Origin: Bacteroidota bacterium
Lineage (GTDB): Bacteria; Bacteroidota; Bacteroidia; Chitinophagales; Chitinophagaceae
Reading direction: 5' to 3'
Length of the DNA: 48,265 nt
Assembly (NCBI GenBank): GCA_016868475.1
Contig: VGGU01000011.1
Span: 1 to 48,265, forward strand
Shown: positions 25,888-35,036 of the stretch, one piece after another
Numbering within the stretch: the stretch's first letter is position 1
Layout: each line of letters starts with the position of its first letter
The notes under the pieces: model-generated
Told to the model about the DNA's origin: nothing
Databases searched by the model: none
Seen by the model: only the letters and a program-made list of their open reading frames with translations
Made by a program: the position numbers and the translations under genes

Positions 25888-26478
25888 CTATTGGAATAGT
25901 GAGAGTAATTCAGCCACGCTAATGCGTCTTTTATGATCCGGATCAAAAAATCGATAAGTAATCGAATAATCTTTGCCGATTGCAAAAATAGCAGGCACCG
26001 GAAGCGCAGCGGGATTGGGCTGATTAATCTTTACTAAGTCAATAGCGCCACTTTGGTAACGAGCTAACTGTTGTTCAGAAAGAGAATAAACTACATCATA
26101 AAGCGTAGAAATTAGCAAAGCAGAGTCCTGAATCAATGAGTATCCGGCTTTGGTTTTCTCTAATGTTTTTGCTCGACTTTCTTTTGACTCAGGCGAAATA
26201 GCCAGCACCGTAACCCTTTTGTTTGTAAATAAGTACAAAGAATCCTGAATACGGGAAAGTAACCTTGTACAATGCGGACACCAATATCCTCTGTAAAAAA
26301 TCAGCAACACTGGATTTTTCTTAGCTAATTCACGCAAATGAACGGCACGGTCGAACTGATCAAAACTTGTAAATGCAGGCGCCTTAGCACCAATAAACAA
26401 ACCTTCAGGCAAACCTTGTGCTATCCCTAAGCAAGTAGTGCAGGAAAAAAAGAGAATAAACAACCCTTTTTTAAGCAT
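25888..26478 (-). CDS. Exported peroxiredoxin-like (AhpC/TSA, redoxin) protein
   Basis: A 196-residue thioredoxin-fold protein. An N-terminal signal peptide (about 1-21, ending GIAQ) predicts export to the periplasm. The family core begins GAKAPAF (30-36), and the active-site segment is IFYRGYWCPHC (60-70), placing a CxxC pair (Cys 67 and 70) where AhpC/TSA peroxiredoxins have the peroxidatic Cys. The CPHC pair fits a peroxiredoxin-like or thiol-reductase role; peroxidase activity is not proven. It follows smc after a 14-base gap and may be read with it. Confidence 0.85.
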   Translation of the reverse strand: MLKKGLFILFFSCTTCLGIAQGLPEGLFIGAKAPAFTSFDQFDRAVHLRELAKKNPVLLIFYRGYWCPHCTRLLSRIQDSLYLFTNKRVTVLAISPESKESRAKTLEKTKAGYSLIQDSALLISTLYDVVYSLSEQQLARYQSGAIDLVKINQPNPAALPVPAIFAIGKDYSITYRFFDPDHKRRISVAELLSLFQ

Positions 26479-26492
26479 AAATAAATATGATA

Positions 26493-29400
26493 CTACTGTA
26501 AGTTCCTAAAATCAACCGTTACTAGCCTGCTTACTCCCGGCTCTTGCATGGTTATACCGTAAATTACATCAACAGTACTCATGGTCATTTTGTTATGCGT
26601 AACAATGATAAACTGCGAGTTTTCACTGAACTGACGGATCATATTGGTAAATTTTCCAACATTGGCATCATCCAGTGGGGCATCCACCTCGTCCAAAATA
26701 CAGAATGGTGCAGGTTTAATCAGGTAAATCGCAAAAAGTAAGGCAGTTGCGGTCAAGGCGCGCTCCCCTCCACTAAGCTGCGTAAGTGAGGTGGGACGTT
26801 TTCCCTTTGGTTTGGCTATTACATCAATTCCACTCTCTGCAATATTAGACGGGTCTTCCAAGACTAGATCACATTGATCATCTTCCGTAAATAATGTTTT
26901 AAAAACCTTTTGAAAATGTGAACGAACTTGTTCAAAAGTGTCTTTGAACTTTTGGTTGGCAGTCAACTCCACTTCTTCAATAGTTTTCAACAAGCTATCC
27001 TTGGCCGTCACTAAATCTGTTTTCTGTTCCAGGATAAAGTCATACCGCTTCTTCATTTCAGTAAAGGCCTCTACTGCAGTAGGGTTCACTTCTCCCAAAT
27101 TTTCTAATCTTCGCTTCAAGCGCTCTACAGAAGCTTGTAATTCTTCTAAAGGAGTTTCTGTATTTCTTGACTCGCCGAGAATAGATTCCAAATCTAAACG
27201 GAACTCAACACTCATTCGCTCTTTCATTCCTGCCAGCTGGAGCTTAATATCATTTAATTTATCCTTGATAGCAGCTAATAAATACTCTACTTGCTCTTTC
27301 TCCTTAACCTGCAAACGAATGGCACTTTCTTTTTCTGCAAGTTGATTTCTTAGATTGTAATAGGCCTGGTCTGCCGCATTCAATAATTTTTCCTGTTGCT
27401 CTTTTTCTCGTAAAAACTGCGCTAAGGATTTTTCAATATTGTCCAAGGCAACTACCGATTCTTGTTGATGTTGTAATGCGTCTTGAACCTGCGTAGTACT
27501 ATTTAATATTTGAGCCTGCAAATCTGCCAACTGACGGTTTTTAAAATCAAACTCCTGCCGAAGAGAAGCGATTTTGCTTTGTTGCCGTGAAACACCAAGG
27601 TTAAACTCATGTAATTGACGGGAAGTTTCCTGAAAGGCAGCCTCTCCTACTCTATAAGCCTCTTCGACCACTTGGAGTTGTTGTGCGTCTTCCTGAAGTT
27701 GCGCTATTAGACTGGCCAAATCCATACGCACTGTAGCCACCGACTGCAGGGTTTGCTCAATTTGTGCACGGAGCTCTATTTGTCTTTGTTCCCCAATCTG
27801 CTGAAATGCAGCAATATTTTCTAGCTTATTCTGCAATGCAAAAACCTCATTGGTGAATTGCAAAATCTCCTTTTCGGTTTGACGCAAAGCTGTTTCTCGG
27901 AGATCTTCGTTGAAGGCAATCACTTCATTATGTCGCACTTGAATTGCTGCACGCAGTTCTTCCACCTTAACTTCCTGCGTTTTTACCAATGAAAGTAATT
28001 TTTCCAAATTTTTTAACCGCCCTATTTTATTCCCTTCAAACACGCCAATACTTCCTCCAGATAACGAAACCTTCCCCTTTACATATCTACCGCTCTTCTC
28101 AATAACTACGGAGCCCTGGCTATTTTTTAAAATATCATGATTATCCGTAATGTAAACGTTACCCAATAAGTGATTGGCCAAGTTTTTATATCGCTCATCT
28201 ACTTCAATTACATCTAGTGCTGCAATGGCTCCCTCCATTGCAGAAGGAAAGGATGTAGCAAGAGTATTAATCTGATCTAATAAGAAAAAATTAGCCTTCC
28301 CCTTTTTGTTAGCATCTAATAAAGCTATGGCAGCCAACCCATCAGCAAGATTGTCAACTACGTAATAACTCAAATAGGGCTCAAGAACATTCTCAAGCGC
28401 CAATCTATATTCTTCATTAACATAAAGCACATCAGATAAAATAGGAACATTTGATTTCCATGCTGGGTTGTTGTGCAAATACTTAACCGACTCTGGATAG
28501 CCCTCCATAGAGTCAATCATGCTTTTAAGCAAATCGTATTCGTTTTTTTTGGCATCCAGCTTTCTATTCTCATCGGCCAATTCACCACGCAACTGTTCTA
28601 ATGCAGCCTGAGTTTGCAAAATCTGATCCTTTGTTCTTTCCTGATGCTGCAGGAGTTGTGTTAAATCTGTTTTCTTAATCTCCAACAGCCCCTCTTTTAG
28701 TTCACGATCTGTTGTTAGCTGTATTGTCTGATCGCTTCGTTGTTGCTGTTCAGCTTCCAATTGCTGCAAAGCCCTTTGCATGTTAGTCACAGAAGTATCG
28801 ACAACGGCAACGGTTTTTTCAGCATCAAATTGCTTTCGTTGTGTCTGTTGATGCAATTGGCGAGACGCTTCTACTTGTTGACGCGCCTGTTCTAATTCAA
28901 GAGCCTTTGCTTGTACTGCCTGGTCTAATTGTAAATGCTCCTCCTGAAGCTGCGCAAGAACATCTTCTTCCTCATTGATCTGTTGGCTGGTGAAAAGCAA
29001 GCTTTCCTGCATACCTTTCTGTTGTCCATCTGCACGGTCTAAAAACTGTTGTAAGGACAATAGTTTTTCCTTTAGATGCTCAATTCGTTGAGCAGCTAGG
29101 TTTCGCTCATTTTCTTTCAAGCGATAGGAATGCTGCAATTCATTGAATGCTTGTTGTTGCTGTTGAAGGCTTTTCTCCAGCTCAAGAAAATGAAGCTTTT
29201 CTGACTCAAGCCCTGCTTCCTGCGTAGCAATGGTGGCTTCTAATTGATGTTTTCGGTCTGCCTCTTTTTGTTGTTGCTCGTTCAAATCCTGATAGGAAAG
29301 ATTAAATCCTTCTAATGAAGCTTTTGCCAGCTCTATACTGACTTCACGATATTCATTTTTTATCTCGTGATATTTTTCAGCTTTTTTTGCCTGGCTCTCC

Positions 29401-30014
29401 AGCGACTTTAATTGATTATTGATCTCAAAAAGCAAATCCTCAATACGAGACAAATCCAATTCAGTAGCATCTAATTTTAATCTGGCTTCTTTTTTTCTGG
29501 TTTTATAAATAGAAATCCCAGCAGCCTGCTCTAACATCTTGCGTCGGCTGTTGTCCTTGTCTTTGATAAGATCGTCAACCATGTCCAGCGCTATGATGGC
29601 ATAGCTATCTGTACTTACGCCGGTATCCATAAAAAGGTTATGAATATCCTTAAGTCTGCATTGCACATCATTTAAGCGATACTCACTCTCCCCGCTCTTG
29701 TAAAATTTTCGGGTAATGGTAACCGTATTAAATTCTGTTGGTAATAAATTCCGGGTGTTTTCAAACGTTAAACTAACCTCAGCCAAACCACTTGCAGAAC
29801 GTGTTTTGGAACCATTGAAGACCAAGCTATCCAGATTCTCACTTCTAAGATGGCTGATCTTTTGTTCTCCTATAACCCATCTAATGCTATCTACGATGTT
29901 AGATTTTCCGCATCCATTAGGCCCAACTATACCCGTTACACTTTCATCAAAATTGATGACTGTCTTATCTGCAAAACTTTTGAATCCCTTGATTTCTAAT
30001 GTCTTTAATCGCAC
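26493..30014 (-). CDS. smc: Chromosome segregation protein SMC
   Basis: ATPase that loops and organises the chromosome, normally with ScpA and ScpB. It is full length at 1173 residues: N-terminal Walker A GPNGCGKS (31-38), a Gln/Glu-rich coiled coil (~170-500), a hinge (about 500-660, starting near MEGYPESVKYL), a return coiled coil (~670-1020), and the C-terminal ABC signature LSGGERAL (from 1080) and Walker B CILDEVDAP (from 1105). The coiled coil is unusually rich in Gln, but heptad-like throughout. ScpA/ScpB genes are not in the window. The next gene on the strand encodes the peroxiredoxin-like protein. Confidence 0.97.
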   Translation of the reverse strand: MRLKTLEIKGFKSFADKTVINFDESVTGIVGPNGCGKSNIVDSIRWVIGEQKISHLRSENLDSLVFNGSKTRSASGLAEVSLTFENTRNLLPTEFNTVTITRKFYKSGESEYRLNDVQCRLKDIHNLFMDTGVSTDSYAIIALDMVDDLIKDKDNSRRKMLEQAAGISIYKTRKKEARLKLDATELDLSRIEDLLFEINNQLKSLESQAKKAEKYHEIKNEYREVSIELAKASLEGFNLSYQDLNEQQQKEADRKHQLEATIATQEAGLESEKLHFLELEKSLQQQQQAFNELQHSYRLKENERNLAAQRIEHLKEKLLSLQQFLDRADGQQKGMQESLLFTSQQINEEEDVLAQLQEEHLQLDQAVQAKALELEQARQQVEASRQLHQQTQRKQFDAEKTVAVVDTSVTNMQRALQQLEAEQQQRSDQTIQLTTDRELKEGLLEIKKTDLTQLLQHQERTKDQILQTQAALEQLRGELADENRKLDAKKNEYDLLKSMIDSMEGYPESVKYLHNNPAWKSNVPILSDVLYVNEEYRLALENVLEPYLSYYVVDNLADGLAAIALLDANKKGKANFFLLDQINTLATSFPSAMEGAIAALDVIEVDERYKNLANHLLGNVYITDNHDILKNSQGSVVIEKSGRYVKGKVSLSGGSIGVFEGNKIGRLKNLEKLLSLVKTQEVKVEELRAAIQVRHNEVIAFNEDLRETALRQTEKEILQFTNEVFALQNKLENIAAFQQIGEQRQIELRAQIEQTLQSVATVRMDLASLIAQLQEDAQQLQVVEEAYRVGEAAFQETSRQLHEFNLGVSRQQSKIASLRQEFDFKNRQLADLQAQILNSTTQVQDALQHQQESVVALDNIEKSLAQFLREKEQQEKLLNAADQAYYNLRNQLAEKESAIRLQVKEKEQVEYLLAAIKDKLNDIKLQLAGMKERMSVEFRLDLESILGESRNTETPLEELQASVERLKRRLENLGEVNPTAVEAFTEMKKRYDFILEQKTDLVTAKDSLLKTIEEVELTANQKFKDTFEQVRSHFQKVFKTLFTEDDQCDLVLEDPSNIAESGIDVIAKPKGKRPTSLTQLSGGERALTATALLFAIYLIKPAPFCILDEVDAPLDDANVGKFTNMIRQFSENSQFIIVTHNKMTMSTVDVIYGITMQEPGVSRLVTVDFRNLQ

Positions 30015-30081
30015 AGTTCAAACTTTTTTCTTGGTGGCGAAATTAGCGGTAAATAGTCAAAACGGCACCCCTAAATAGTGT

Positions 30082-31782
30082 TCAGTTATTCACATGGAGT
30101 CTGGATTGTATATCCAGATCATTTTCCCTTGCCACCTGCTTAGCTATTTCATAGCCGGCATCTGCATGACGAATCACTCCCATGCCGGGATCGTTGCGTA
30201 AAACACGGGATAATCTTTCTGCGGCGGCTGGTGTTCCGTCAGCAACAATAACCATCCCAGCATGAATACTGAACCCCATTCCTACCCCCCCACCATGATG
30301 CAGACTTACCCAACTTGCCCCGCCAGCGGTATTTACCAACGCATTCAATATGGGCCAATCTGCAACCGCATCACTCCCATCTAACATAGCTTCTGTTTCT
30401 CGATTTGGGCTAGCCACACTTCCGGTATCCAAATGGTCTCGTCCAATCACTATTGGTGCCTTGACCTTTCCTAAGCGAACTAATTCGTTAAACTTTTGCC
30501 CGGCCAACTCTCTTTCGCCTTGTCCTAACCAACAAATACGGGCAGGGAGTCCTTGAAAAGCTATTTTTTCCTTAGCCATCTTCATCCAACGAATCAATCC
30601 CTTGTTATTGGGAAATAACGAAAGGATAACTTCATCAGTTACAGCTATGTCAGCCGGGTCTCCGCTGAGTGCGGCCCAGCGAAAAGGCCCTTTACCCTCA
30701 CAAAATAAAGGACGAATGTATGCAGGCACAAAACCAGGAAAAGAAAAACAGTCAACCGTGGAAGTGGAATCAAATTGCAGTTGATATTCCTTAGCCCTTG
30801 CTCGGATATTGTTTCCATAGTCAAACGTAATAGCTCCTTTTTGCTGTAATTGAACCATTAAACATACGTGATGATACATTGTTTGATAGGAAAGCTGAGT
30901 GTAAAGGTCCGGGTTAGATATTCTGAGATTCTTAGCCTGATCCGTGGACATTTTTTCTGGCCAGTATCCAATAAGTGGGTCATGTGCACTAGTCTGGTCA
31001 GTTAAAGTTTCGGGAATAATATTCAGCGCTAACAAACGTTCCAGTAAATCTACCGCGTTACAAAGCACCCCTATACTTTTGGCTTCCCCCTTTTTTTTAT
31101 AAGCTAATGCTTGTTGTATTGCTTGATCAATATCTATATACCTCTCATCCAAGTATCTAGTTTGAATTCTTTTATCAATTCGCCATTCCTCTACTTCTGC
31201 AATTAAAGCTACTCCGTCATTCATGGTAATAGCTAAGGGCTGCGCCCCTCCCATGCCTCCCAAGCCAGCTGTTACATTAAGCGTTCCGCGGAGGGATCCT
31301 CCAAAATGTTTATCGGCAACAGCAGCATAGGTTTCATAGGTTCCCTGCACAATGCCTTGAGAACCGATGTAAATCCAACTACCTGCGGTCATCTGACCAT
31401 ACATCATAAGCCCCTTTTTCTCCAGTTCTTCAAAATGTTGCCAATTTGCCCAATTTGGAACCAACTGAGAATTGCTGAGCAACACGCGTGGGGCATCAGC
31501 ATGTGTTTTAAGAATGGCAACTGGCTTTCCACTCTGTATCAGCAATGTCTCATCATTTTCCAATACTTTCAACGCCCCAATGATATCTTGCAAGGCCTTA
31601 GCATCTCTAGCCGCCTTTCCTCTGCCCCCGTACACGATTAATTGATCAGGACACTCGGCAACTTCAGGGTCAAGATTATTTAACATCATTCGCAGCGCAG
31701 CTTCCTGAACCCAACCCTTACAGGTCAGTACATTTCCGGTTGGCGTTTTAGGGATACTAAAGGCAGCAGCAGGCTTAGTCAT
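30082..31782 (-). CDS. hutU: Urocanate hydratase
   Basis: Second step of histidine breakdown: hydrates urocanate to imidazolone propionate with tightly bound NAD. At 566 residues it is the usual length. Key elements are the NAD-binding [10 protein letters not shown] (173-182), the catalytic Cys 417 in [12 protein letters not shown] (the position of P. putida Cys410), [18 protein letters not shown] (about 442-459) and [14 protein letters not shown]. The partner hutH lies 764 bases away on the same strand, but deoD occupies the interval on the opposite strand, so the two cannot share a simple operon. The remaining hut genes (hutI and the final step) are not in the window. Confidence 0.97.
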   Translation of the reverse strand: MTKPAAAFSIPKTPTGNVLTCKGWVQEAALRMMLNNLDPEVAECPDQLIVYGGRGKAARDAKALQDIIGALKVLENDETLLIQSGKPVAILKTHADAPRVLLSNSQLVPNWANWQHFEELEKKGLMMYGQMTAGSWIYIGSQGIVQGTYETYAAVADKHFGGSLRGTLNVTAGLGGMGGAQPLAITMNDGVALIAEVEEWRIDKRIQTRYLDERYIDIDQAIQQALAYKKKGEAKSIGVLCNAVDLLERLLALNIIPETLTDQTSAHDPLIGYWPEKMSTDQAKNLRISNPDLYTQLSYQTMYHHVCLMVQLQQKGAITFDYGNNIRARAKEYQLQFDSTSTVDCFSFPGFVPAYIRPLFCEGKGPFRWAALSGDPADIAVTDEVILSLFPNNKGLIRWMKMAKEKIAFQGLPARICWLGQGERELAGQKFNELVRLGKVKAPIVIGRDHLDTGSVASPNRETEAMLDGSDAVADWPILNALVNTAGGASWVSLHHGGGVGMGFSIHAGMVIVADGTPAAAERLSRVLRNDPGMGVIRHADAGYEIAKQVARENDLDIQSRLHVNN

Positions 31783-31801
31783 GCTAATATTTTTCTAGTC
31801 A

Positions 31802-31809
31802 CAAAAATA
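31802..31809 (-). promoter_or_regulatory. Possible -7 element of the hutU promoter
   Basis: TATTTTTG on the minus strand matches TAnnTTTG and ends 19 bases before the hutU start. A TTG 14 bases upstream is closer than the usual spacing. The 54-base gap to deoD must also hold the deoD promoter, for which I see no good match. Confidence 0.4.
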
Positions 31810-31836
31810 CATATCTTGAAGTGCAACTAGTAAAAA

Positions 31837-32544
31837 ATGAGTATACATATCAATGCAAAAATTGGAGAAATTGCTTCTACCGTGCTAATGCCCGGAGACC
31901 CTTTACGTGCGCAATTCATTGCAGAAAATTACCTGACAAATGCCATAAAAGTAAGTCAAACGCGAAATGTACTTTTTTATACAGGCATCTATAATAATAC
32001 TCGTGTTACAGTTGGCGCAAGTGGAATGGGTTGTCCTTCCATTGGAATCTATTCGTATGAATTGTTTACTGAATTTAATGTAGACAACATCATTCGAATT
32101 GGCACCTGCGGCTCTTACACCACCGATTTGCGATTGTATGAATTGATTAATGTGAAAGGGGCAGTAAGTGAATCTACTTTTGCAAAAAATGCCTGGGGAT
32201 TTGAGGAAGAATTGCAAGAGTGTCAGGGAACTGTTTTTGAATCGATCAATAAAGTAGCGGCGCAATCCGGAACGCCACTACAAATAGGAAATACTCACTC
32301 ATCGGATGTTTTCTACAGTAAAAATCTAGGCACTCCTTTATTGGCTGCTAAGTATGATTGTCGAGCTGTGGAAATGGAATCATTTGCACTTTTTGCCAAT
32401 GCCAGATATTTAGCAAAGAATGCGGCTTGCTTATTAACCGTTACTGATATTATCCCCACCCACGAAAGACTATCTGCTACTGAAAGAGAACAGGCACTAC
32501 ATCCTATGATGAAACTTGCTTTAGATACCGCCTGCTCTCTTTAG
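31837..32544 (+). CDS. deoD: Purine-nucleoside phosphorylase, DeoD type
   Basis: Cleaves purine nucleosides with phosphate to free base and ribose-1-phosphate, for salvage. It has 235 residues, matching the E. coli hexameric type. Motifs: MPGDPLRAQFIAENYL (18-33), GMGCPSIGIYSYEL (63-76), the ribose-binding VEMES (178-182), and catalytic Asp 204 in TVTDII, at the same number as in E. coli DeoD. It stands between hutU and hutH on the opposite strand: 54 bases from the hutU start, with only one base separating its stop from that of the convergent hutH. Confidence 0.95.
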   Translation: MSIHINAKIGEIASTVLMPGDPLRAQFIAENYLTNAIKVSQTRNVLFYTGIYNNTRVTVGASGMGCPSIGIYSYELFTEFNVDNIIRIGTCGSYTTDLRLYELINVKGAVSESTFAKNAWGFEEELQECQGTVFESINKVAAQSGTPLQIGNTHSSDVFYSKNLGTPLLAAKYDCRAVEMESFALFANARYLAKNAACLLTVTDIIPTHERLSATEREQALHPMMKLALDTACSL

Positions 32545-32545
32545 T

Positions 32546-34126
32546 TCAGTAGCGAGTAAAAGAAGTAAATCCTTGGTTTAATTCAACCCCATTCAGCTTC
32601 GATTGCTGACAACAATTCTGGAAAAAAACAGGATCTCTAAAAAGAGTTACCGCTTGTTCTATATCTAATGCAAAAACGCGATCCTCTTTGGCAAATTCAA
32701 TTTTGGACCGAATCAGGGCATGCATATGTTCAATTAAGGACGAACTTTTTAAAGGCCTTCTGAATTCCAATGCTTGGGCAGCCAACAACATCTCTATTGA
32801 TAAGATGTATTCTAAATTATCAATCACCTGATTAAATTTTCGGCCACTAATACTTCCCATAGAAACGTGATCTTCTTGACCAAGAGAAGTGGGCACACTA
32901 TCTGCGCTGGCGGGGAAGCAAAGTGTTTTGTTTTCTGTTACTAAAGCAGCTGTTGTGTACTGGGGGATCATGAACCCACTATCTAGTCCAACCTTTTCCA
33001 TCAATAAAGTGGGCAATCCCCATTTGCCTTCCAGTAAAAGAAAGGTTCTTCGATCACTAATATTTCCCAACTCTGCAGCAGCGAAGCAAGCATAATCCAA
33101 TGGAAGTGCCAAGGGCTGGCCATGAAAATTTCCACCACTGATCGTTTCATTTTCATTAAAAACAATTGGGTTGTCTGTTACAGCGTTCAGCTCAATTTCA
33201 ACCAGCTCCTTCAAGTGAAGCCATGCATTTCTGCTGGCTCCATGCACCTGAGGCATACACCTAAGTGAGTAAGGGTCTTGAACACGATCACAGTTTGAAT
33301 GACTGTCCAGAATGGCAGATCCTTGTAATAGTTTTTTTAGCCGTTGAGCCACCAATTGACATCCTTCAAAAGGCCTTAATTCATGTAGGCGGGCATCAAA
33401 AGGCGAGGCAGAACCCATCAACGCTTCCAAACTCATAGCCCCTACCCAATCAGCCAATTCCAAACATTTAAAAAAACGATCCACTCCAATAGTTGCAAAG
33501 GCAAGAATAAATTGCGTGCCATTAATTAATGCTAGCCCTTCTTTGGGTCCAAGCTGTAACGATGAAAGTTGACATTGATTAAAAATGGATTGAACACTCA
33601 CTTCATGCCAACTGTCATTTTGCGTTTTACACTGCACCCCCCCTAAGCCAATTAAAGGCAGAAACAAATGAGCAAGAGGTGCCAGATCACCCGAAGCACC
33701 CACACTTCCTTTTTCTGGTACTACAGGGATATAATTATTGTCAATATGCCAAATAATTCGTTCTAAGGTTGATAACTGAACACCACTATACCCCTTAGCT
33801 AGGGCATGTACCTTTGAGATTAACATCAATTTGGCTACTTGAGGCGGCACTTTGTTTCCAACTCCCACGCTATGACTTTGCAATATTTTTTCCTGCAAGA
33901 TTTTGGTATCCTCCTTTGATATCTTGGTATTTGCTAAGATGCCAAAACCTGTGTTTATACCATATACCGTAGAGCCGTTTTCAACAATCTTATTGACGCA
34001 GTGCTCTCCTCGGGCAATTATTTCCTTGGTGCGCTCACTCAGCACTCCCTTTTTAGTTCCATTTACCAGATCAAGTGCAATGGAAACGGTAAGCTTCCCT
34101 TCCCCATATAAAAATGTAGATGACAT
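32546..34126 (-). CDS. hutH: Histidine ammonia-lyase
   Basis: First step of histidine breakdown: removes ammonia from histidine to give urocanate, using the self-formed MIO cofactor. Its 526 residues include the MIO triad Ala-Ser-Gly at 144-146 in GSVGASGDLAPLAHL, the active-site Tyr in YGINTGFG (55-62), and late conserved FHGQPLALPLDY and QEDHVSMG stretches. The nearby hutU supports histidine rather than phenylalanine or tyrosine as substrate. Its upstream region is shared with the divergent tRNA-Arg gene. Confidence 0.93.
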   Translation of the reverse strand: MSSTFLYGEGKLTVSIALDLVNGTKKGVLSERTKEIIARGEHCVNKIVENGSTVYGINTGFGILANTKISKEDTKILQEKILQSHSVGVGNKVPPQVAKLMLISKVHALAKGYSGVQLSTLERIIWHIDNNYIPVVPEKGSVGASGDLAPLAHLFLPLIGLGGVQCKTQNDSWHEVSVQSIFNQCQLSSLQLGPKEGLALINGTQFILAFATIGVDRFFKCLELADWVGAMSLEALMGSASPFDARLHELRPFEGCQLVAQRLKKLLQGSAILDSHSNCDRVQDPYSLRCMPQVHGASRNAWLHLKELVEIELNAVTDNPIVFNENETISGGNFHGQPLALPLDYACFAAAELGNISDRRTFLLLEGKWGLPTLLMEKVGLDSGFMIPQYTTAALVTENKTLCFPASADSVPTSLGQEDHVSMGSISGRKFNQVIDNLEYILSIEMLLAAQALEFRRPLKSSSLIEHMHALIRSKIEFAKEDRVFALDIEQAVTLFRDPVFFQNCCQQSKLNGVELNQGFTSFTRY

Positions 34127-34134
34127 ACAATTGG

Positions 34135-34166
34135 TTTGTCCCGCAATTTAAAGAAATGTAAATTTG
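34135..34166 (+). promoter_or_regulatory. Promoter of the tRNA-Arg gene
   Basis: TTTG (34135-34138), a 20-base spacer and TAAATTTG (34159-34166) give an exact match to the Bacteroidota consensus, ending 22 bases before the first base of the mature tRNA. This is the best promoter in the window. Confidence 0.75.
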
Positions 34167-34180
34167 CAACTTGTCAGCAA
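34153..34180 (-). promoter_or_regulatory. Candidate hutH promoter overlapping the tRNA promoter
   Basis: The minus strand has TTG (34178-34180), a 17-base spacer and TACATTTC (34153-34160), one base off TAnnTTTG. It overlaps the -7 box of the plus-strand tRNA promoter, so the two units could compete for polymerase. Confidence 0.35.
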
Positions 34181-34188
34181 TCTGACCA

Positions 34189-34262
34189 GGTCCGGTAGCT
34201 CAGTTGAATAGAGCAACTGCCTTCTAAGCAGTAGGTCATTGGTTTGAATCCAATCCGGATCA
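34189..34262 (+). tRNA. tRNA-Arg, anticodon TCT
   Basis: A complete 74-base cloverleaf. The acceptor stem pairs GGTCCGG with CCGGATC (one G-T pair), followed by TA, a D-arm GCTC/GAGC, an anticodon stem ACTGC/GCAGT around the loop CTTCTAA with anticodon TCT at 34223-34225, and a T-arm ATTGG/CCAAT with loop TTTGAAT. The discriminator is A and the 3' CCA is not encoded, so CCA must be added by the nucleotidyltransferase. It reads AGA codons (AGG by wobble). It is a single-gene unit with its own promoter and terminator. Confidence 0.97.
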
Positions 34263-34263
34263 C

Positions 34264-34297
34264 AAAGCCCCCCAAAAATGAGGGGCTTTATTTTTTT
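34264..34297 (+). terminator. Intrinsic terminator of the tRNA-Arg gene
   Basis: An 8-bp stem AAAGCCCC/GGGGCTTT (34264-34271 with 34282-34289), with a 10-base loop, is followed by A and then seven T (34291-34297). It begins one base after the mature tRNA end. Confidence 0.9.
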
Positions 34298-34308
34298 GCG
34301 TGACACAG

Positions 34309-34341
34309 TCTGCTATAAATATAGGTTTTAAGATAAATTTG
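34309..34341 (+). promoter_or_regulatory. Promoter of ung, close to the start codon
   Basis: TAAATTTG (34334-34341) matches the -7 consensus, with a TCTG (34309-34312) 21 bases upstream in place of TTTG. The -7 box ends only 5 bases before the ung ATG, so the transcript would have almost no leader. Confidence 0.5.
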
Positions 34342-34346
34342 CGCTG

Positions 34347-35030
34347 ATGGGTAAACTGAACATCAACATTGAAGAATCCTGGAAAACAGCCTTAAAGGAA
34401 GAATTCAATAAACCATACTTTATCCAGTTAGTCAACCACATCAAAACGGAAAAAGAGTTAGGAAAAAAAATTTATCCCAAAGGCTCCTTGCTATTCAATG
34501 CCTTTAACTCTACCCCTTTGGACAAGGTCAAAGTGGTAATTTTAGGACAAGACCCTTATCATGGTCCTGGACAAGCCCATGGGTTAAGTTTTTCTGTTCA
34601 GCAAGGAATACCTATTCCCCCCTCACTTCAAAATATTTTTAAAGAACTGCGGCAAGACACGGGCATTCCCTACCCTAATTCCGGCAATTTATCCAGTTGG
34701 GCTACTCAGGGTGTTTTTTTATTAAATGCCTCTCTGACGGTAAGAGAGGGAGAGCCTATGAGCCATGCTAAAATCGGATGGGCCGACTTTACTGATGCAG
34801 TTATTAAAACCATTTCCTTGCTTCGATCCTCCGTTGTATTTATGCTTTGGGGAAAGTTTGCTCAAGAAAAACAAGGATTAATCGACTCCTCAAAGCATTT
34901 AATTCTAAAAGCTCCACACCCTTCTCCTTTGTCTGCTCATCAAGGTTTTTTAGGGTGCGGACATTTTTCCTCCTGTAATCAATATTTAGTAAAACAAGGG
35001 GTGGACCCCATTGACTGGCATTTACACTAA
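34347..35030 (+). CDS. ung: Uracil-DNA glycosylase, family 1
   Basis: Removes uracil from DNA to start base-excision repair. It has 227 residues. The catalytic water-activating loop is [18 protein letters not shown] (67-84), and the DNA-intercalating loop is HPSPLS (191-196), both perfect family-1 motifs; LLNASLTV (125-132) completes the uracil pocket. A strong -7 element lies 5 bases before the ATG, suggesting a leaderless or nearly leaderless mRNA. plsC follows after a 6-base gap and is probably co-transcribed. Confidence 0.97.
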   Translation: MGKLNINIEESWKTALKEEFNKPYFIQLVNHIKTEKELGKKIYPKGSLLFNAFNSTPLDKVKVVILGQDPYHGPGQAHGLSFSVQQGIPIPPSLQNIFKELRQDTGIPYPNSGNLSSWATQGVFLLNASLTVREGEPMSHAKIGWADFTDAVIKTISLLRSSVVFMLWGKFAQEKQGLIDSSKHLILKAPHPSPLSAHQGFLGCGHFSSCNQYLVKQGVDPIDWHLH

Positions 35031-35036
35031 AACTTT

